NCBI GenBank assembly: GCA_025175895.1
Contig: CM045993.1
Coordinates: forward strand, 47,062,621 to 47,126,620
Length of the DNA stretch: 64,000 nt
Direction of reading: 5' to 3'
Origin: Wurfbainia villosa
Lineage: Eukaryota; Streptophyta; Magnoliopsida; Zingiberales; Zingiberaceae
The position numbers and the translations under genes are program-made. Of this stretch, positions 10,677 to 20,944 are shown piece by piece (positions within the stretch are counted from its first letter, which is position 1; each line of letters starts with the position of its first letter). The notes below the pieces were generated by a model. That model was not told the origin of the DNA and ran no database searches. It saw nothing but the letters and a program-made list of their open reading frames with translations.

Positions 10677-11012
10677 ACAGCTTGGCCGTGTGTGCCACTA
10701 GGAGATGAGTCGACTTGGGGCACGACTGTGTGAAACCACACGGCCTGGCCGTGTGCCCCTTGTTTCTCTCCCGAAGTGCACTACGATCCGAATTCTCCCA
10801 TATGCCCCGCCGTGTAGGCTCAAAATGTTTTTTGTTTCTACCTAGCAAGTTCTTTCTGACCCTAAACTACTTGCAAAGATGCTAATGGAAAAAAATTAAA
10901 GTCTAAACTATACACATGAATGCATAAAGATTAAAAACATGTAAAATTTAACTTGGATTTCCTCCCAAGAAGCGCTTGTTTAAGGTCTTTAGCTCGACCG
11001 TACTCCTATGTC

Positions 11013-11375
11013 TTATCTTGGCTCTAGTGGCCCAAGGAGATTTTTCTTCCTCCCCTTCTTGATGCGTTTGAATCTTGCTCGTGGGGGAGCAAGATATTTT
11101 CTCACTTTACGCCTCCTCCCTTGTGGTCCCTCATCACCACATCTCTTAAATCTGGCTCGTGGAGGGGCAAGATACTTACTCTCTTTATCCCTCTTACCTT
11201 GTGATCCTGCATCACCACATCTCTTAAATCTTGCTCATGGAGGGGTAAGATATTTACTAACTGCCTTCCTTGGTTCAAGATTGAACATACTTATCTTCAC
11301 AGAATTATCAAGAGTTTGATCATAATATTCCATTTTGTCCATATGCTATAAATAATGTAACTCTCCACAAATATC
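11013..11375 (-). pseudogene. C-terminal part of the Gyp-F ORF with a 26-aa repeat
   Basis: This continues the ORF from 19790 after Chimera-H is removed (LDNSVKISMFNLEPRKAVSKYL), then runs through a 78-bp repeat (11071-11304, starts at 11071, 11149 and 11227) read as a 26-residue unit (ARFKRCGDAGSQGKRDKESK plus YLAPPR), and ends LGPLEPR at a TAA (11015-11013). The period is a multiple of three and the repeats stay in frame, which supports a once-coding sequence. The repeats are strongly basic, suggesting nucleic-acid binding (inference). One stop is seen just before the first repeat. Confidence 0.6.
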
Positions 11376-11573
11376 TGTTAGTGCTTATAAGCTCCACATA
11401 TCTCCACAATGGCATGATATTGTCCACTTTGGGTCTAAGCCCTCATGGTTTTATTTTTGGGCTTTACCCAAAAGGCCTCATACCAATGGAGATATCTTTT
11501 TTCTTATAAGCACATGATCTTTTCCATGTCTTACCAATGTGGGACTTTGATTGTATTCCCCATACTCCCAACA
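11376..11573 (-). repeat. 3' short LTR of Chimera-H (198 bp)
   Basis: It is bounded by TGTTAGTGCTTATAAGC and ATACTCCCAACA and is identical to 19592-19789. It contains a native hairpin TTTTGGG-CTTTA-CCCAAAA (near 11456-11474). A G-rich PPT (minus strand GAGGGGGGGAT) follows at 11574-11584. Confidence 0.9.
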
Positions 11574-12199
11574 ATCCCCCCCTCAAACGAAGGACCACAT
11601 TGGGCCCCCCCCCAAGCCTATCCCTCCTCGAAGGATTTTCTCTGCTTGATGTCCGATCTTCAACCCACCAGGAAGTCCTGGTGGGTTGAAGATCGGACAT
11701 CAAGCAGAGAAATCCTTCGAGGAGGATAGTTGGGTCCTTTTGAGGATTGTTGGGTATGAGAATAATCAAAGTCCCACATTGGTAAGACATGGAAAAGATC
11801 ATGTGCTTATAAGAAAAAAGATATCTCCATTGGTATGAGGCCTTTTGGGCTTTACCCAAAAGGCCTCATACCAATGGAGATATCTTTTTTCTTATAAGCA
11901 CATGATCTTTTCCATGTCTTACCAATGTGGGACTTTGATTGTATTCCCCATACTCCCAACAATCCCCCCCTCAAACGAAGGACCACATTGGGCCCCCCCC
12001 CAAGCCTATCCCTCCTCGAAGGATTTTCTCTGCTTGATGTCCGATCTTCAACCCACCAGGACTTCCTGCCAGTTGTTCGGTCCCCCCGACCCAACTAGAC
12101 TTCCTTCCTGATGTCTGGTTCTCTTGATCCGGACGTGGGAGCTCAACTTCCTTCGTTCGAGGTTCATGGCTTGACATGGACCATGGCTCTGATACCAAT
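11574..12199. repeat. Double inverted-repeat block inside Chimera-H
   Basis: LTR/PPT/interior text runs forward to about 11674, is then repeated inverted (11675-11849), then forward again (11855 onward). The second pair of arms, 11764-11849 and 11855-11940, is a perfect 86-bp inverted repeat with a 5-base loop CTTTA. The first pair is centred at 11674/11675 with arms of about 55 bp at high identity. The inverted block differs from both forward copies near the LTR end (CATACCCAACAATCC), so it came from another family member. After the forward LTR end at 11961 there are about 240 bp of TRIM-like interior up to the PBS. No gene is here. Confidence 0.88.
12186..12197 (-). other. Second PBS of Chimera-H
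   Basis: On the minus strand TGGTATCAGAGC lies 2 bp after the end of the 1065-bp LTR. A PBS here, on the opposite side of this LTR from its PPT, shows that the LTR stands between two interiors. Confidence 0.88.
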
Positions 12200-13264
12200 T
12201 GTTGGATCGAATGTGTCGCTAGAGGGGGGGGGTGAATAGCGATACGATGTCGTTAAAAAACTTTTGCAATAAGTAAAAAGCAAGTAGAGAGTGCACAGCG
12301 GAAATATAAAGTAGACAAGATATTTTTACGTGGTTCACAATCTTTCGATTGCTAATCCACGGCCCTAGTGATCCTTGATCACGTACGGAGGGCAATTCAC
12401 TAAAACCACTCCTCCTCGTTGGAGGTAGGAGCAACGATTACAAAAAGAAATCAAGGCAAAGGGACACTCCCCCTTTCCTTGTTACGATTAAAGCACAAAG
12501 ACAATTTAAAGAAGTAGAACTTAAATAAATATACCGACAACTCTTATAAGTAGAAGATGTAGCTTTCGTTGTCGGCGGCACTTCGTCGTAGCAAATGTGA
12601 GTAGTAGTAGCGGCGTTACGACGGCGTGTTGAGAGCTCTTGAATTCTTGTCATTTGCTTGGCTTGAACATGTCTATTTATGGATATTGATCTATGAATTT
12701 AGACATAGGTAGTGTCCAAGGTGAGGTTCTTATCCCCCAAGACTTGTTCATCCACATCCTTTGCGCCAACTCAAGGATGAGGTGTTTCATCCAACCACCC
12801 CTTTGTACCAAAACACGAGTCAAGTCCAAATTCACCCCCTTGAAATTCGAGCTCTTCTCGAGGCTGGAACTTGACTAGCAGTTGACTGTAGTCAAAGGGT
12901 TTTGGACTGCAGTACAAGTTAGCTTAAAATATAAAGTACGATGGTTCTAACCATCTGATCTCGACCTAGACCTTCCATTGGAGGTATTGGGTCGGATCTA
13001 CGCTTAACGACTTTGCTTCGCTTTCACACGAGCTTACCTTGTAGCCTCGCTTCCGGTCTTCACCCGAGTACCTCGGCTTCCTCCGAAGTCCCTCTGGCGT
13101 TGCCCGACCACCTCGGTTCCCACCGGGTGTCGCAGACCTTCCGCTCAACTTTAGCATTTCTGCACACTTAATTGAGCTCGTAAGATAACAAATATACCCT
13201 TAACTATTGAGCCTTTTGCCATAATCAAAATACCGGTTCGACTTTGGTGCCCACTGCACCAACA
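12200..13264 (-). repeat. Internal SIRE-type LTR of Chimera-H (1065 bp)
   Basis: On the minus strand it runs from TGTTGGTGCAGTGGGCACC (13264) to CGATCCAACA (12200). It is homologous to the Gag-A LTRs (same ends and length, same AGGTCTAGGTC block near 12968). It is preceded by a PPT (GAATCAAAAAGGGGGAGATT, 13284-13265) and followed by a PBS, so it acts as the 3' LTR of the gag-pol part. Confidence 0.88.
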
Positions 13265-13329
13265 ATCTCCCCCTTTTTGATTCATGGCAAACCGACACAA
13301 AAGTTAAGGAAAAATTAAGCATAACATTA

Positions 13330-13518
13330 AGCTAGCATAATGATTAAGCATGAATGAGCTAGCATAAAGATTAAATATGAATGAGCTAGCATAATGATTA
13401 AGCATGAATGAGCTAGCATAAAGATTAAATATGAATGAGCTAGCATAAAGATTAAATATGAATGAGCTAGCATAATGATTAAATATGAATGAGCTAGCAT
13501 AATGATTAAGTATGAGTG
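13330..13518. repeat. 27-bp tandem repeat, seven units
   Basis: Seven units of the type AGCTAGCATAATGATTAAGC plus ATGAATG follow each other without gaps (189 bp), in the non-coding stretch between RNase H and PPT. The rest of 13265-14284 is AT-rich 3' untranslated text with C-rich PPT-like tracts (CTCCCCC) and no ORF. Confidence 0.93.
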
Positions 13519-14284
13519 AGAAATATTATTGTTTCAAGTTCTCCCCTTTGAGGTAACCTCCCTTGACCAAGGTGAGTTCTTGAAAAATAATTTTTACTCC
13601 CCCTTAATAGTTGCTTAAGTAAACGTAATTACTTAATATAAAAGGTAATAATTTTGTTTACTTTCTTCCTTACTTTTGTGACTTTCTCCCCCTTTTGCCT
13701 TAACTCAAAAAGTTTGTAAATATATTTTAGGGTTTGTAAGTCCAAGCAAGTTCCCAATATAAATATATATATTTTTTTAAAATAATAATAAGCTTGAAAA
13801 TATGTTCATCTAAAATGTACAACTCCGGTTGGACTTGATTGATATAGAATGATCAATAAGTCTTGAAGGAGTTGATTAATTTTAAATAATTATACTCCAT
13901 GGTTCATGTCGATGCACTGAATCTACGTCTGGAACCAGGAGTAAGGTCCTAACATCTCACGCCCGTCTACGTGGCTAAGTACACAAACACATTAGTCCTA
14001 TGTGTTGTGAGATGTGTTGGCTCCTTAAATCTATAGGTATATGATTTCTAAGGTAAGACTTAGGCTAATTTCATAAAAAGAAGCAAAAGTAGAGTACATA
14101 TATAGAAAAATTTAAATCCTACTCTATTACGCACATACCTAACTTTCGTCTTAATAAACTAAATTCGGCTTCGGGTAGTGGTTTGGTGTTTTGTCCTAGA
14201 ATGACATATTGGATTTTTAGTTAAGTTAATTGAACTAATGTTATCTATGTAGGTTTTAATGTTGTTAAAGATTAAGCTAAAGTC

Positions 14285-15295
14285 TTGGAGAGTGTGCTTC
14301 ATCCACAGGAGCTGAGAGACACACTCACCCATCGCAACGTATTCGGCTTCGGTGGTAGATAAGGCAACGCAATGCTGCTTCCTACTGCACCAACTTACTA
14401 GACTCGAGCCGAGGATTTGATTAAACTCGTGCTCTTTCTATCGAGTTTACTACCGGCATAGTCGGAGTCGGAGTAGCCGATTAGATTAAACTCGGTAGAT
14501 CTAGGGTACCAAATACCTACGTTTAGCGTGCCCTTTAGATATCTAAGGATACGCTTGACTAGGGTTAGGTGAGACTCCTTGGCACAGGTTTGTAACCTTG
14601 CGCACATACTTACCGCGAATAAAATGTCGGGTCGGCTCGCGGTTAAGTATAGGAGACTTCCTATTGCGCTCCTATAGTATTTTAGGTCAACGGGTTTTCC
14701 TTCTACATCTTCGTTTATATTAACATTAGTTGCCATAGGTGTATTGATTATTTTAGCATCTTGCATTCCAAATCGATTTATTAAGTCCTTAGTATATTTT
14801 TGTTGATGTAAATATATTCCATCTTTAGTTTGTTTAATTTGTAAACCTAAGAAGAAACTTAATTCTCCCACTAAATTCATTTCAAATTCACTTTCCATAA
14901 GTGAGATGAATTCGTTTAGCAGGATCGAGTTGGTAGTTCCAAAAATTATATCATCTACATAGATTTGGGCTATAAAGATTTCTTTTCCTACGGTTTTAAT
15001 AAGGTTGGGTCGACTAAACCTTGGTTGAATCCTTTGGACTTAAGATAGATCGAAGCCTTTAGTACCAAGCTCTTGGGGCTTGTTTGAGTCCATATAGGGC
15101 TTTCTTAAGTCTAAGGACATGGTCGGGTTTATCTAGATTTTCGAATCCGGAGGTTGGTACGTAAACTTCTTCCTTAATGTATCCATTCAAAAATGCTGAC
15201 TTGACATCCATTTGAAACAATTTAAAACCTCGATGTGCGGATATGCTAACAACATTCGGATGGACTCTAGTCTGCTCACGGGGCGTAGGTCTCAT
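14285..15295 (-). pseudogene. SIRE-type reverse transcriptase and RNase H of Chimera-H
   Basis: The enzyme would copy element RNA into cDNA in the virus-like particle. Visible motifs, in order on the minus strand: [18 protein letters not shown] and [16 protein letters not shown] (15210-15059), the catalytic YVDD (14961-14950) followed by IIFGTTN, then the RNase H connection LVGELSFFLGLQIKQTKDGI (14875-14815), SAIGSLLYLTASRPD (near 14645), SDSDYAG, and the RNase H end STTEAEYVAMGEC (about 14365-14325). The frame changes near 15058-15000 and near 14400, so it is not translatable as one protein. Related copies with these motifs belong to the SIRE/Maximus lineage of copia. Confidence 0.85.
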
Positions 15296-15537
15296 CGTAA
15301 TCTAAACCTTCGACTTGACTAAACCCTTTTACTAACCTAGCTTTATTTCTAACTACTTCACCTTTATCATCAAGTTTATTTCAAATACCCACCTTGTTCC
15401 AATAATTGATTTTTCTTTAGGTGGTGGTACTAATTCCAGACTTCATTTCTAGTGAATTGAGCTAGCTCTTCTTGCATAGCAATAATCCACGGGATCAAGA
15501 AGTGCTTGTTCAATAGTTTTGGGTTCGATTTTGGAAA

Positions 15538-15770
15538 TTAACGAGATTTGACTAAGGTTTCGATATGAAGCTCTAGTTCGAACCCTAAATTTGGATCACC
15601 TATAACTTGATTGATAGGATGATTTGTTTGAGTCTTAGTGTGACTCGGGTTAGGGTCATCTATCACTTGGTCGATAGGATGACTTGGGTGAGTTCTAGTT
15701 TGACTTGGGTTAGAGTCATCTATCACTTGGTCGATAGGATGACTTGGGTTAGGACGAGATTCAAGTTCAA
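15538..15770 (-). repeat. 60-bp coding repeat between integrase and RT
   Basis: Three imperfect 60-bp units encode a 20-residue repeat of the type NPSQTRTHPSHPIDQVIDD on the minus strand. It lies in the variable linker between integrase and RT. An in-frame period suggests expansion while the ORF was still translated (inference). Confidence 0.7.
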
Positions 15771-15999
15771 GATCAGTCGGGTTCGCTATAAGTTGATTTG
15801 CTAGTTGGTTTTGTTAAGGATTGAGCAGGTTCGTGTCCTTCGTCGAAAACTATATTAATGGTTTCTTCGACTCTAAGAGTGTCGTGATTGTATACCCTAT
15901 AAGCTCTCTGGTGGTTGAGTATCCTAGAAAGGTTCCAGAGAGGTTTTGGATTTGAATTTCCCTAGGTAATCCTTAGTGTTTAAGATATGTACCTTGCAT

Positions 16000-16857
16000 C
16001 CAAATACCTAAAGTACTTGATGTTCGGTATTTTATCGTGATAAATCTCGTCTGAGGTCTTTTGGTGCCTCTTTACCATAAGGATCCTATTTTGGACATAG
16101 CAAGCCGTACTAACGGCCTCCAAAATCTATCGGGTAGGTTATACTCGTTTAACATTGTCCTAGCGGCTTCTTGTAGGGTTCTATTTTTCCGTTCGACTAA
16201 CCCATTTTGTTGTGGGGTTCTAGGACATGAAAACTCATGGTGGTATCCGCTAGGTTACGTAAATCAGTAAACTCGTGGTTTTTGAATTCACCACCATGAT
16301 CGCTTCTAAGTCTTTTAATCTTAAGGTTCTTTTGATTTTCGATTAACCTACAAAGATTGATTAGTTGGTCTAGGTATCATTTTTATGTTTGATAAACCTA
16401 ACCCAAGTAAATCTAGAATAGTCGCCAATTATGACTAAGCAAAATTGACTACCATTGAGTGACTTAGCTCCATGTGAATCAAATAGATCCATGTGTAGGA
16501 GCTCAAGAACACTTTTGGTTCGTTCTTGATTAGTTAATTGATGTTGTGTCCTAGATTGTTTACCTTGTTGACAAGCATTACATATTTTATTATCCAAGTT
16601 GTTTAGTTTAGGCAAACCTATAACCAAGCCACTCGCTCATCTTGTGGGCGAGTCTTAAAAGTGCAGTGTCCAGTCTTTGATTGCCATAACCAAGATTCCT
16701 CTTGCTGTGTCATAAGACACTTGGTTGAGGAGTTGGGTAAATTTATTGTGTAGATGTTGCTACTCCTAGTTCCTTTAAGTATTATTTTAGATGTTGCATT
16801 TATTTTGATTACGCATTCATTTTCTAGAAATATGGCCTTATAATTGTTATCACACAA
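16000..16857 (-). pseudogene. GAG-pre-integrase and integrase of Chimera-H
   Basis: From 16857 down: a pre-integrase region with a decayed HHCC finger (TGHCTFKT... KICNACQQGK), then the core with the first aspartate in LLHMDLFD (about 16495), the second in VIIGDYSRFTWVRF (about 16420), and the PRTPQQNGLVERKNRTLQEA segment (about 16230-16170) that holds the catalytic glutamate. Frame changes at about 16627 and 16370. The region 15771-16060 is the decayed integrase C-terminal part. Integrase would insert the cDNA; this copy cannot be intact. Confidence 0.82.
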
Positions 16858-16984
16858 TTGGCTTACACTAAGTAAATTATATTGAAAGTTTTCTACTAAT
16901 AAGACATTTTGAATTGTAAAGTTAGAGTTGAGCTCAATATCACCTGATCCGATGATTTTGAGCTTGCCGTTATTTCAAGGCTAC

Positions 16985-17110
16985 CGATCCTTGTCGCTTG
17001 AATCGTAACCAAAATTTGAGTTGATCCTGGTCATGTGTCGAGTAACCAGCTCCAACATCCATTGATCCTACACATAAGGTAGTTGGATCGGATATTGGAA
17101 TTACTAAAGG
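16985..17110 (-). pseudogene. Remnant of the aspartic protease of Chimera-H
   Basis: The text on the minus strand reads GSMDVGAGYSTHDQD where copia elements have W-x-L-D-S-G-C-S-x-H-M-T. It lies in the right place, between gag (17590) and pre-integrase (16857). The active-site DSG is changed to DVG, so catalysis would be lost. The rest of 17110-17410 shows stops in all frames. Confidence 0.55.
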
Positions 17111-17424
17111 GTTGTTTGTAAGTTTTTAAACCTAAATCATCTCACCAATATCTACATGATCAAAACATGTTATTCCTATGTGTTATTGTGAGATGACTAT
17201 CAATTTTACTTGATTAATTTTAATGAATTTAAATTAACCAACATTAGGTTAGATTCGGATTTAGTCTAAGCTCATCAAGTAATCTTTTCAAGAGATTAGC
17301 TTCCAGGTCGTGGCGAGGCACAGAGGCCTTCTTTGATCGGAACAACGACCACTTCCTTAGACAAAGCTAATTTCAAGAAATTGATAACTCGACTTACTTG
17401 AGACTACGTCTTGGTCTAACTACT

Positions 17425-17536
17425 TATTTTTGAAAAGAGGCTCCCCGAGGCTCAATCTTTTCGTAGGATTTTAGTTGGTTTATTTTTGAAAAGAGGCTCC
17501 CCGAGGCTCAATCTTTTCGCAGGATTTTAGTTGGTT
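17425..17536. repeat. 56-bp tandem duplication
   Basis: Two copies of a 56-bp unit containing GAAAAGAGGCTCCCCGAGGC lie between gag and protease of Chimera-H and differ by one base. Confidence 0.9.
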
Positions 17537-17589
17537 ATGAGTCCTATCTAACCATTCTAAAAATAAAGGAAAAACTAAGCATGCAATTT

Positions 17590-19214
17590 CTAAGACTTAA
17601 CAAAAATACATTTTGTATTGGCTCCCCTTGGACCATTGAATCGAGTGGGTCTATTCACATAGTGAATTTGGTCCTTGGGAACCCAATACATGTTAGATCC
17701 TAAAGTTGAAATCAAAGTGGTCTTAGGGACCCATGCTTGGACATTTTTCTTATGTTGGTTTACTATAGACATATATGACTTATTGGTTGTATTTGAGTTA
17801 AAACCGAGTCCGGCCTTGTTGTACACGGCCCTTTGTGATCCAAGTAAGAGGTCAAGTCCCTTGGATCCCAAAGTGAACCTTTCCAACGTGTTCCTAAGGT
17901 CTTCGACTTGTGTTTTCAAAAGCGAGTTCTCAACTTCAAGCTTTTCAACTTGAGTTGAGTCCTCCTCTTGAATACGAGTAGTCGAACAGGTTAGGGAGAC
18001 CTCATGTTTGAGAAGGTTAACCTCCTCAATTAGGGTCTCGACCTTGGACTCGGACTTAGCTAGTTTCTTATTTAAAAATTTAATTGCACCATACAAAGTA
18101 TTAAGTAACTACCGACTTACCCTTAATGATTCTTTTGAACCGGATACGGATCCGTGGCTTGTCTTGAATGGAAGCTCATCATCGGATTCGGACTCGGACT
18201 CTTCTTCGGTTTCTGAGTCGTGCTCGGTCGGCTTGGCCATTAGAGCTTGGATATCGTCTTCTTCCTCCGACAACTCCTCCCAAGTAGCGTTTAGCGCTTT
18301 CTTGGTCTTTGATGCGTTATTCTTTAGCTTTGGGCACTCGGACTTGATGTGACCGAACCTGTTGCACTCATAGCATCTAAAATTAGAAGTATTTGAATTA
18401 GGTTTAGGCTTACCTTGAGTTGTTGGTCGTTTTCGTCTCTTGATCATCTTCCGAACTAGATTGACTAGTTCGGATTCTATTTCGGAGTCTACTTCCGATT
18501 CGGACTCGTCTTCTTCCTTCGGGTGTGGCTTGCTTGCGGGCTTCTTCTTCTTGGAACCTGCAACTAACGCAATACTCTTCTCGGCCTGGACCACGTTAGT
18601 TTGCTCATGTAATTCAAGTTCCGAAAACAATTCGTCTAACCTAATTTTAGAAAGGTCCTTGGAGACCTTGTAGGCATCGACCATGGATGCCCACAAGGTG
18701 GTCCTAGGAAACGAGTTAAGAGAATACCTGATAAGGTCGCGATTCTCGACCTTTTGTCCGATGGCATGGAGTTGGTTGACGATGTCTTGGATACGAGCAT
18801 GTAGTTGAGTTGCGGTCTCGTTTTCCTGCATTTTCAAGTTATACAATTTATTTAAAAGTAAATCTCTTTTACATACCTTCGTGTCGTCGGTGCCTTCGTG
18901 TAGTTCCACTAGCTTGGTCCATAAGTCCTTTGCACTAATGAAGGGGCCGACGCGGTTGAGCTCGTCCTTGGACAACCCACATTGCAAGATTTGAGTTGCC
19001 TTGGCATCGGCTTCTACTTGTTTTTTCATGGAATTTGACCATTGATCGTAACCCAAAGATTCACCATCTTCATTAATAGGAAGTGTGAAACCGGTTTGGA
19101 TTACGATCCACATCTCGATTTGGGTTTTAAGAAAGCATTCCATCCGACCCTTCCAATAACGAAAGTCATTACGTTGTAAAGCGGGGCGGTGCTAAACCCT
19201 TCGAGATGGGCCAT
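17590..19214 (-). pseudogene. SIRE-type gag of Chimera-H
   Basis: Capsid/nucleocapsid protein. The start, MAHLEGFST, is at 19214 and matches the Gag-A start. A frameshift follows within 25 codons, and the main frame is open from 19143 to 18109: YWKGRMECFL, a capsid core (SAKDLWTKLVELHEG, NSFPRTTLWASMVDAYK, RLDELFSELELHEQ), an acidic stretch, and a canonical zinc knuckle CYECNRFGHIKSEC (about 18385-18344). A second frame (18096-17590) holds a coiled coil (ESKVETLIEEVNLLKHEV) and the C-terminal block SQRAVYNKAGLGF, KSYMSIV, AWVPK and MYWVPK. The same C-terminal block closes the gag of Gag-A, Gag-E and Gag-G. Confidence 0.87.
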
Positions 19215-19577
19215 TTAAAAACAAGAAGAAGAACGACGAAAAGAATCTTGCAAAACACACACGGAAAGAATATTCCAAGACTTTCGTCTTGGATTAGTAG
19301 TGCGGGAAGTAAAAAAAAGATATATAAAATGTAACTTGCAAAAAGAAATAAACAATCAAATGCGAATGTCGTTGAAGTTCCGGAGGACAACCTTACTCGG
19401 GATCTAACCCGAAGGACAACCTTATCCGGATCCTAAAGCCTCTAATGCAATTCTATATGTAGGAGAAGATAAGCAAGTGAAATAATTATACGAAAACAGA
19501 AATAAATAAATAAAAAATCTGTAAAAAAAAGAAAAACAAAGCTAGATTGGTGGTTTCACCGAATCTTAGCGCCCCCG

Positions 19578-19589
19578 GCTCTGATACCA
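19578..19589 (-). other. First PBS of Chimera-H
   Basis: On the minus strand TGGTATCAGAGC, 2 bp after the short LTR. The leader following it (GCTAGATTGGTGGTTTCACC on the plus strand, 19542-19561) is nearly identical to that of Gag-A. Confidence 0.9.
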
Positions 19590-19591
19590 AT

Positions 19592-19789
19592 TGTTAGTGC
19601 TTATAAGCTCCACATATCTCCACAATGGCATGATATTGTCCACTTTGGGTCTAAGCCCTCATGGTTTTATTTTTGGGCTTTACCCAAAAGGCCTCATACC
19701 AATGGAGATATCTTTTTTCTTATAAGCACATGATCTTTTCCATGTCTTACCAATGTGGGACTTTGATTGTATTCCCCATACTCCCAACA
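19592..19789 (-). repeat. 5' short LTR of Chimera-H (198 bp)
   Basis: Identical to 11376-11573. ATATC target duplication follows at 19790-19794, after which the Gyp-F ORF resumes. Confidence 0.9.
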
Positions 19790-19794
19790 ATATC

Positions 19795-20621
19795 CTCACC
19801 ACCAGATTGATTAGTAGATTCTATTACATCAAATGAAACTTTATCATTACTAATCACTAGAAGGGCTTCGTTATTGACAACTAAAGTTTTGGTGAGGGTT
19901 AAGACAGGCTCTTCTGGGTCCTTGAGGTTAGGAGGTATTTTAATTGAAGCAATGCACTCATTGATTAAAGTATCAATTATATAATCCTCAAGTTCTCCTT
20001 CAAGTGGTGATTGAATGGATTGTCCTTCTTCACTTCCTATGTCATCTACGTCTTCCTCATCCGTTCATTCAAAGTGAGTCTCCTCCATATTAGGTGTAAT
20101 CTAGTCGTCAAAGCCACCTTCTCGTCGTTTGGTTTCTTCTCTTGCTAGATCTCGTTGCATAAGCTCTACGAATTGTCAACTATGCTCCTTGCATTCCCTA
20201 GTAAAATTATCTAGCATGACTTCTAAGTGGGGTCTTAGTTCTGGATAAAATTCTCATGGTGATTCATAGCTCTTGTTCTCACTTGAGAAACAATATCGAG
20301 TCTTTGTCTGCGATGCCGCCGTTGAAATTCAGTGTTCGCCGCTTGTTGTGTTCGAATGAAATTTTCCATCATCTGCTCAAGTCGGGATTTAGGCAGACAA
20401 TATTGAGGGTTTAAGTAGTCAGGGTCATAACTATATGAATAGGAATCATCTTGTGGCCACTGGTTGTAATCATAGGTGACATCTTCTTGTTCAAATTGTG
20501 AAGGTTCAAATATATCCGGACAATCATTAATGGTATGTCATGTTTCACCACAATGCTCACAGTAAATGTTACCAAAACTCATAGCATTAAATTGACCATA
20601 ATCATGAGAAAAAACATGCAT
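19795..20621 (-). pseudogene. Gyp-F ORF, N-terminal part with a zinc knuckle
   Basis: A start at 20621 (MHVFSHDYGQFNAM) leads within about 20 residues to a CX2CX4HX4C knuckle (CEHCGET, stop, HTINDC; 20561-20520) in which the residue before His is a TGA stop. It continues open through PDIFEPSQFEQED and RLEQMMENFIRTQQAANTEF to a stop near 20244, then is readable with further stops (EVMLDNFTRECKEHS, GELEDYIIDTLINECIAS) to the Chimera-H insertion. Unlike ordinary gag proteins the knuckle stands at the N-terminus with no capsid domain before it; the 20622-20926 leader shows none. It is either a deletion derivative of an Athila/Tat-type gag or a distinct ORF. Confidence 0.6.
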
Positions 20622-20926
20622 GTTTATCTATAAGAAAATATAAGGAAAGGCACAATAGTGCCACAGCAAGAGACTAAAGCTGCTAGAACTATGATTAAAC
20701 TAAAAGAAAAATTGAAAAGAAAAACTACTAGAAAATAACTGAAGCTAGAAGAAAACTAAAATCTAAACTTAGTACTAAATTAAACTGGAAATTAATAAAG
20801 ACTAGGAAAATAACCCTAAATTGAATAGAGATAACAAAAATTTAAAACTATATAAACTGAAATAAAGTAAATCTACTCTAGGTCCGATCCAACTGTCCAC
20901 TTTCGATTCGATATCGAATCAATCAG

Positions 20927-20944
20927 TCCCCGACAATGACACCA
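20927..20944 (-). other. Primer binding site of Gyp-F
   Basis: On the minus strand TGGTGTCATTGTCGGGGA, 6 bp after the LTR end. It differs by a few transitions from the tRNA-Asp-type PBS TGGCGCCGTTGTCGGGGA common in Athila/Tat gypsy elements. Confidence 0.7.

Larger units (their letters stand above)
11376..19789 (-). mobile_element. Chimera-H: TRIM/SIRE hybrid retrotransposon
   Basis: It is flanked by ATATC (11371-11375 and 19790-19794). On the minus strand it reads: 198-bp LTR (19789-19592), PBS, SIRE-type leader, gag, pol, PPT, a different LTR of 1065 bp (13264-12200), a second PBS (12197-12186), a short non-coding interior, PPT, 198-bp LTR (11573-11376). The two outer LTRs are identical in all 198 bases that I compared. 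The leader up to the PBS matches Gag-A, whose own LTR is of the 1065-bp type, so the 5' LTR was exchanged exactly at the PBS. The short LTR with an interior of only about 0.2-0.6 kb is TRIM-like. A single target duplication argues for integration as one unit. Confidence 0.8.

Noticed and set aside
11464..12198. Several overlapping ORFs on both strands (up to 131 codons)
   Set aside because: They are readings of the inverted LTR copies in Chimera-H; the same words appear on both strands because of the palindrome.
12200..13264. Solo LTR inserted into Chimera-H
   Set aside because: It is flanked by a PPT on one side and a PBS on the other, not by a 5-bp duplication, so it works as a junction LTR between two interiors.
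13330..13518. Possible CRISPR-like array
   Set aside because: The units abut without spacers and lie in a plant retrotransposon; it is a minisatellite.
19578..19589. tRNA-like sequence GCTCTGATACCA at many places
   Set aside because: These are primer binding sites complementary to the tRNA 3' end; no cloverleaf can be built around them.
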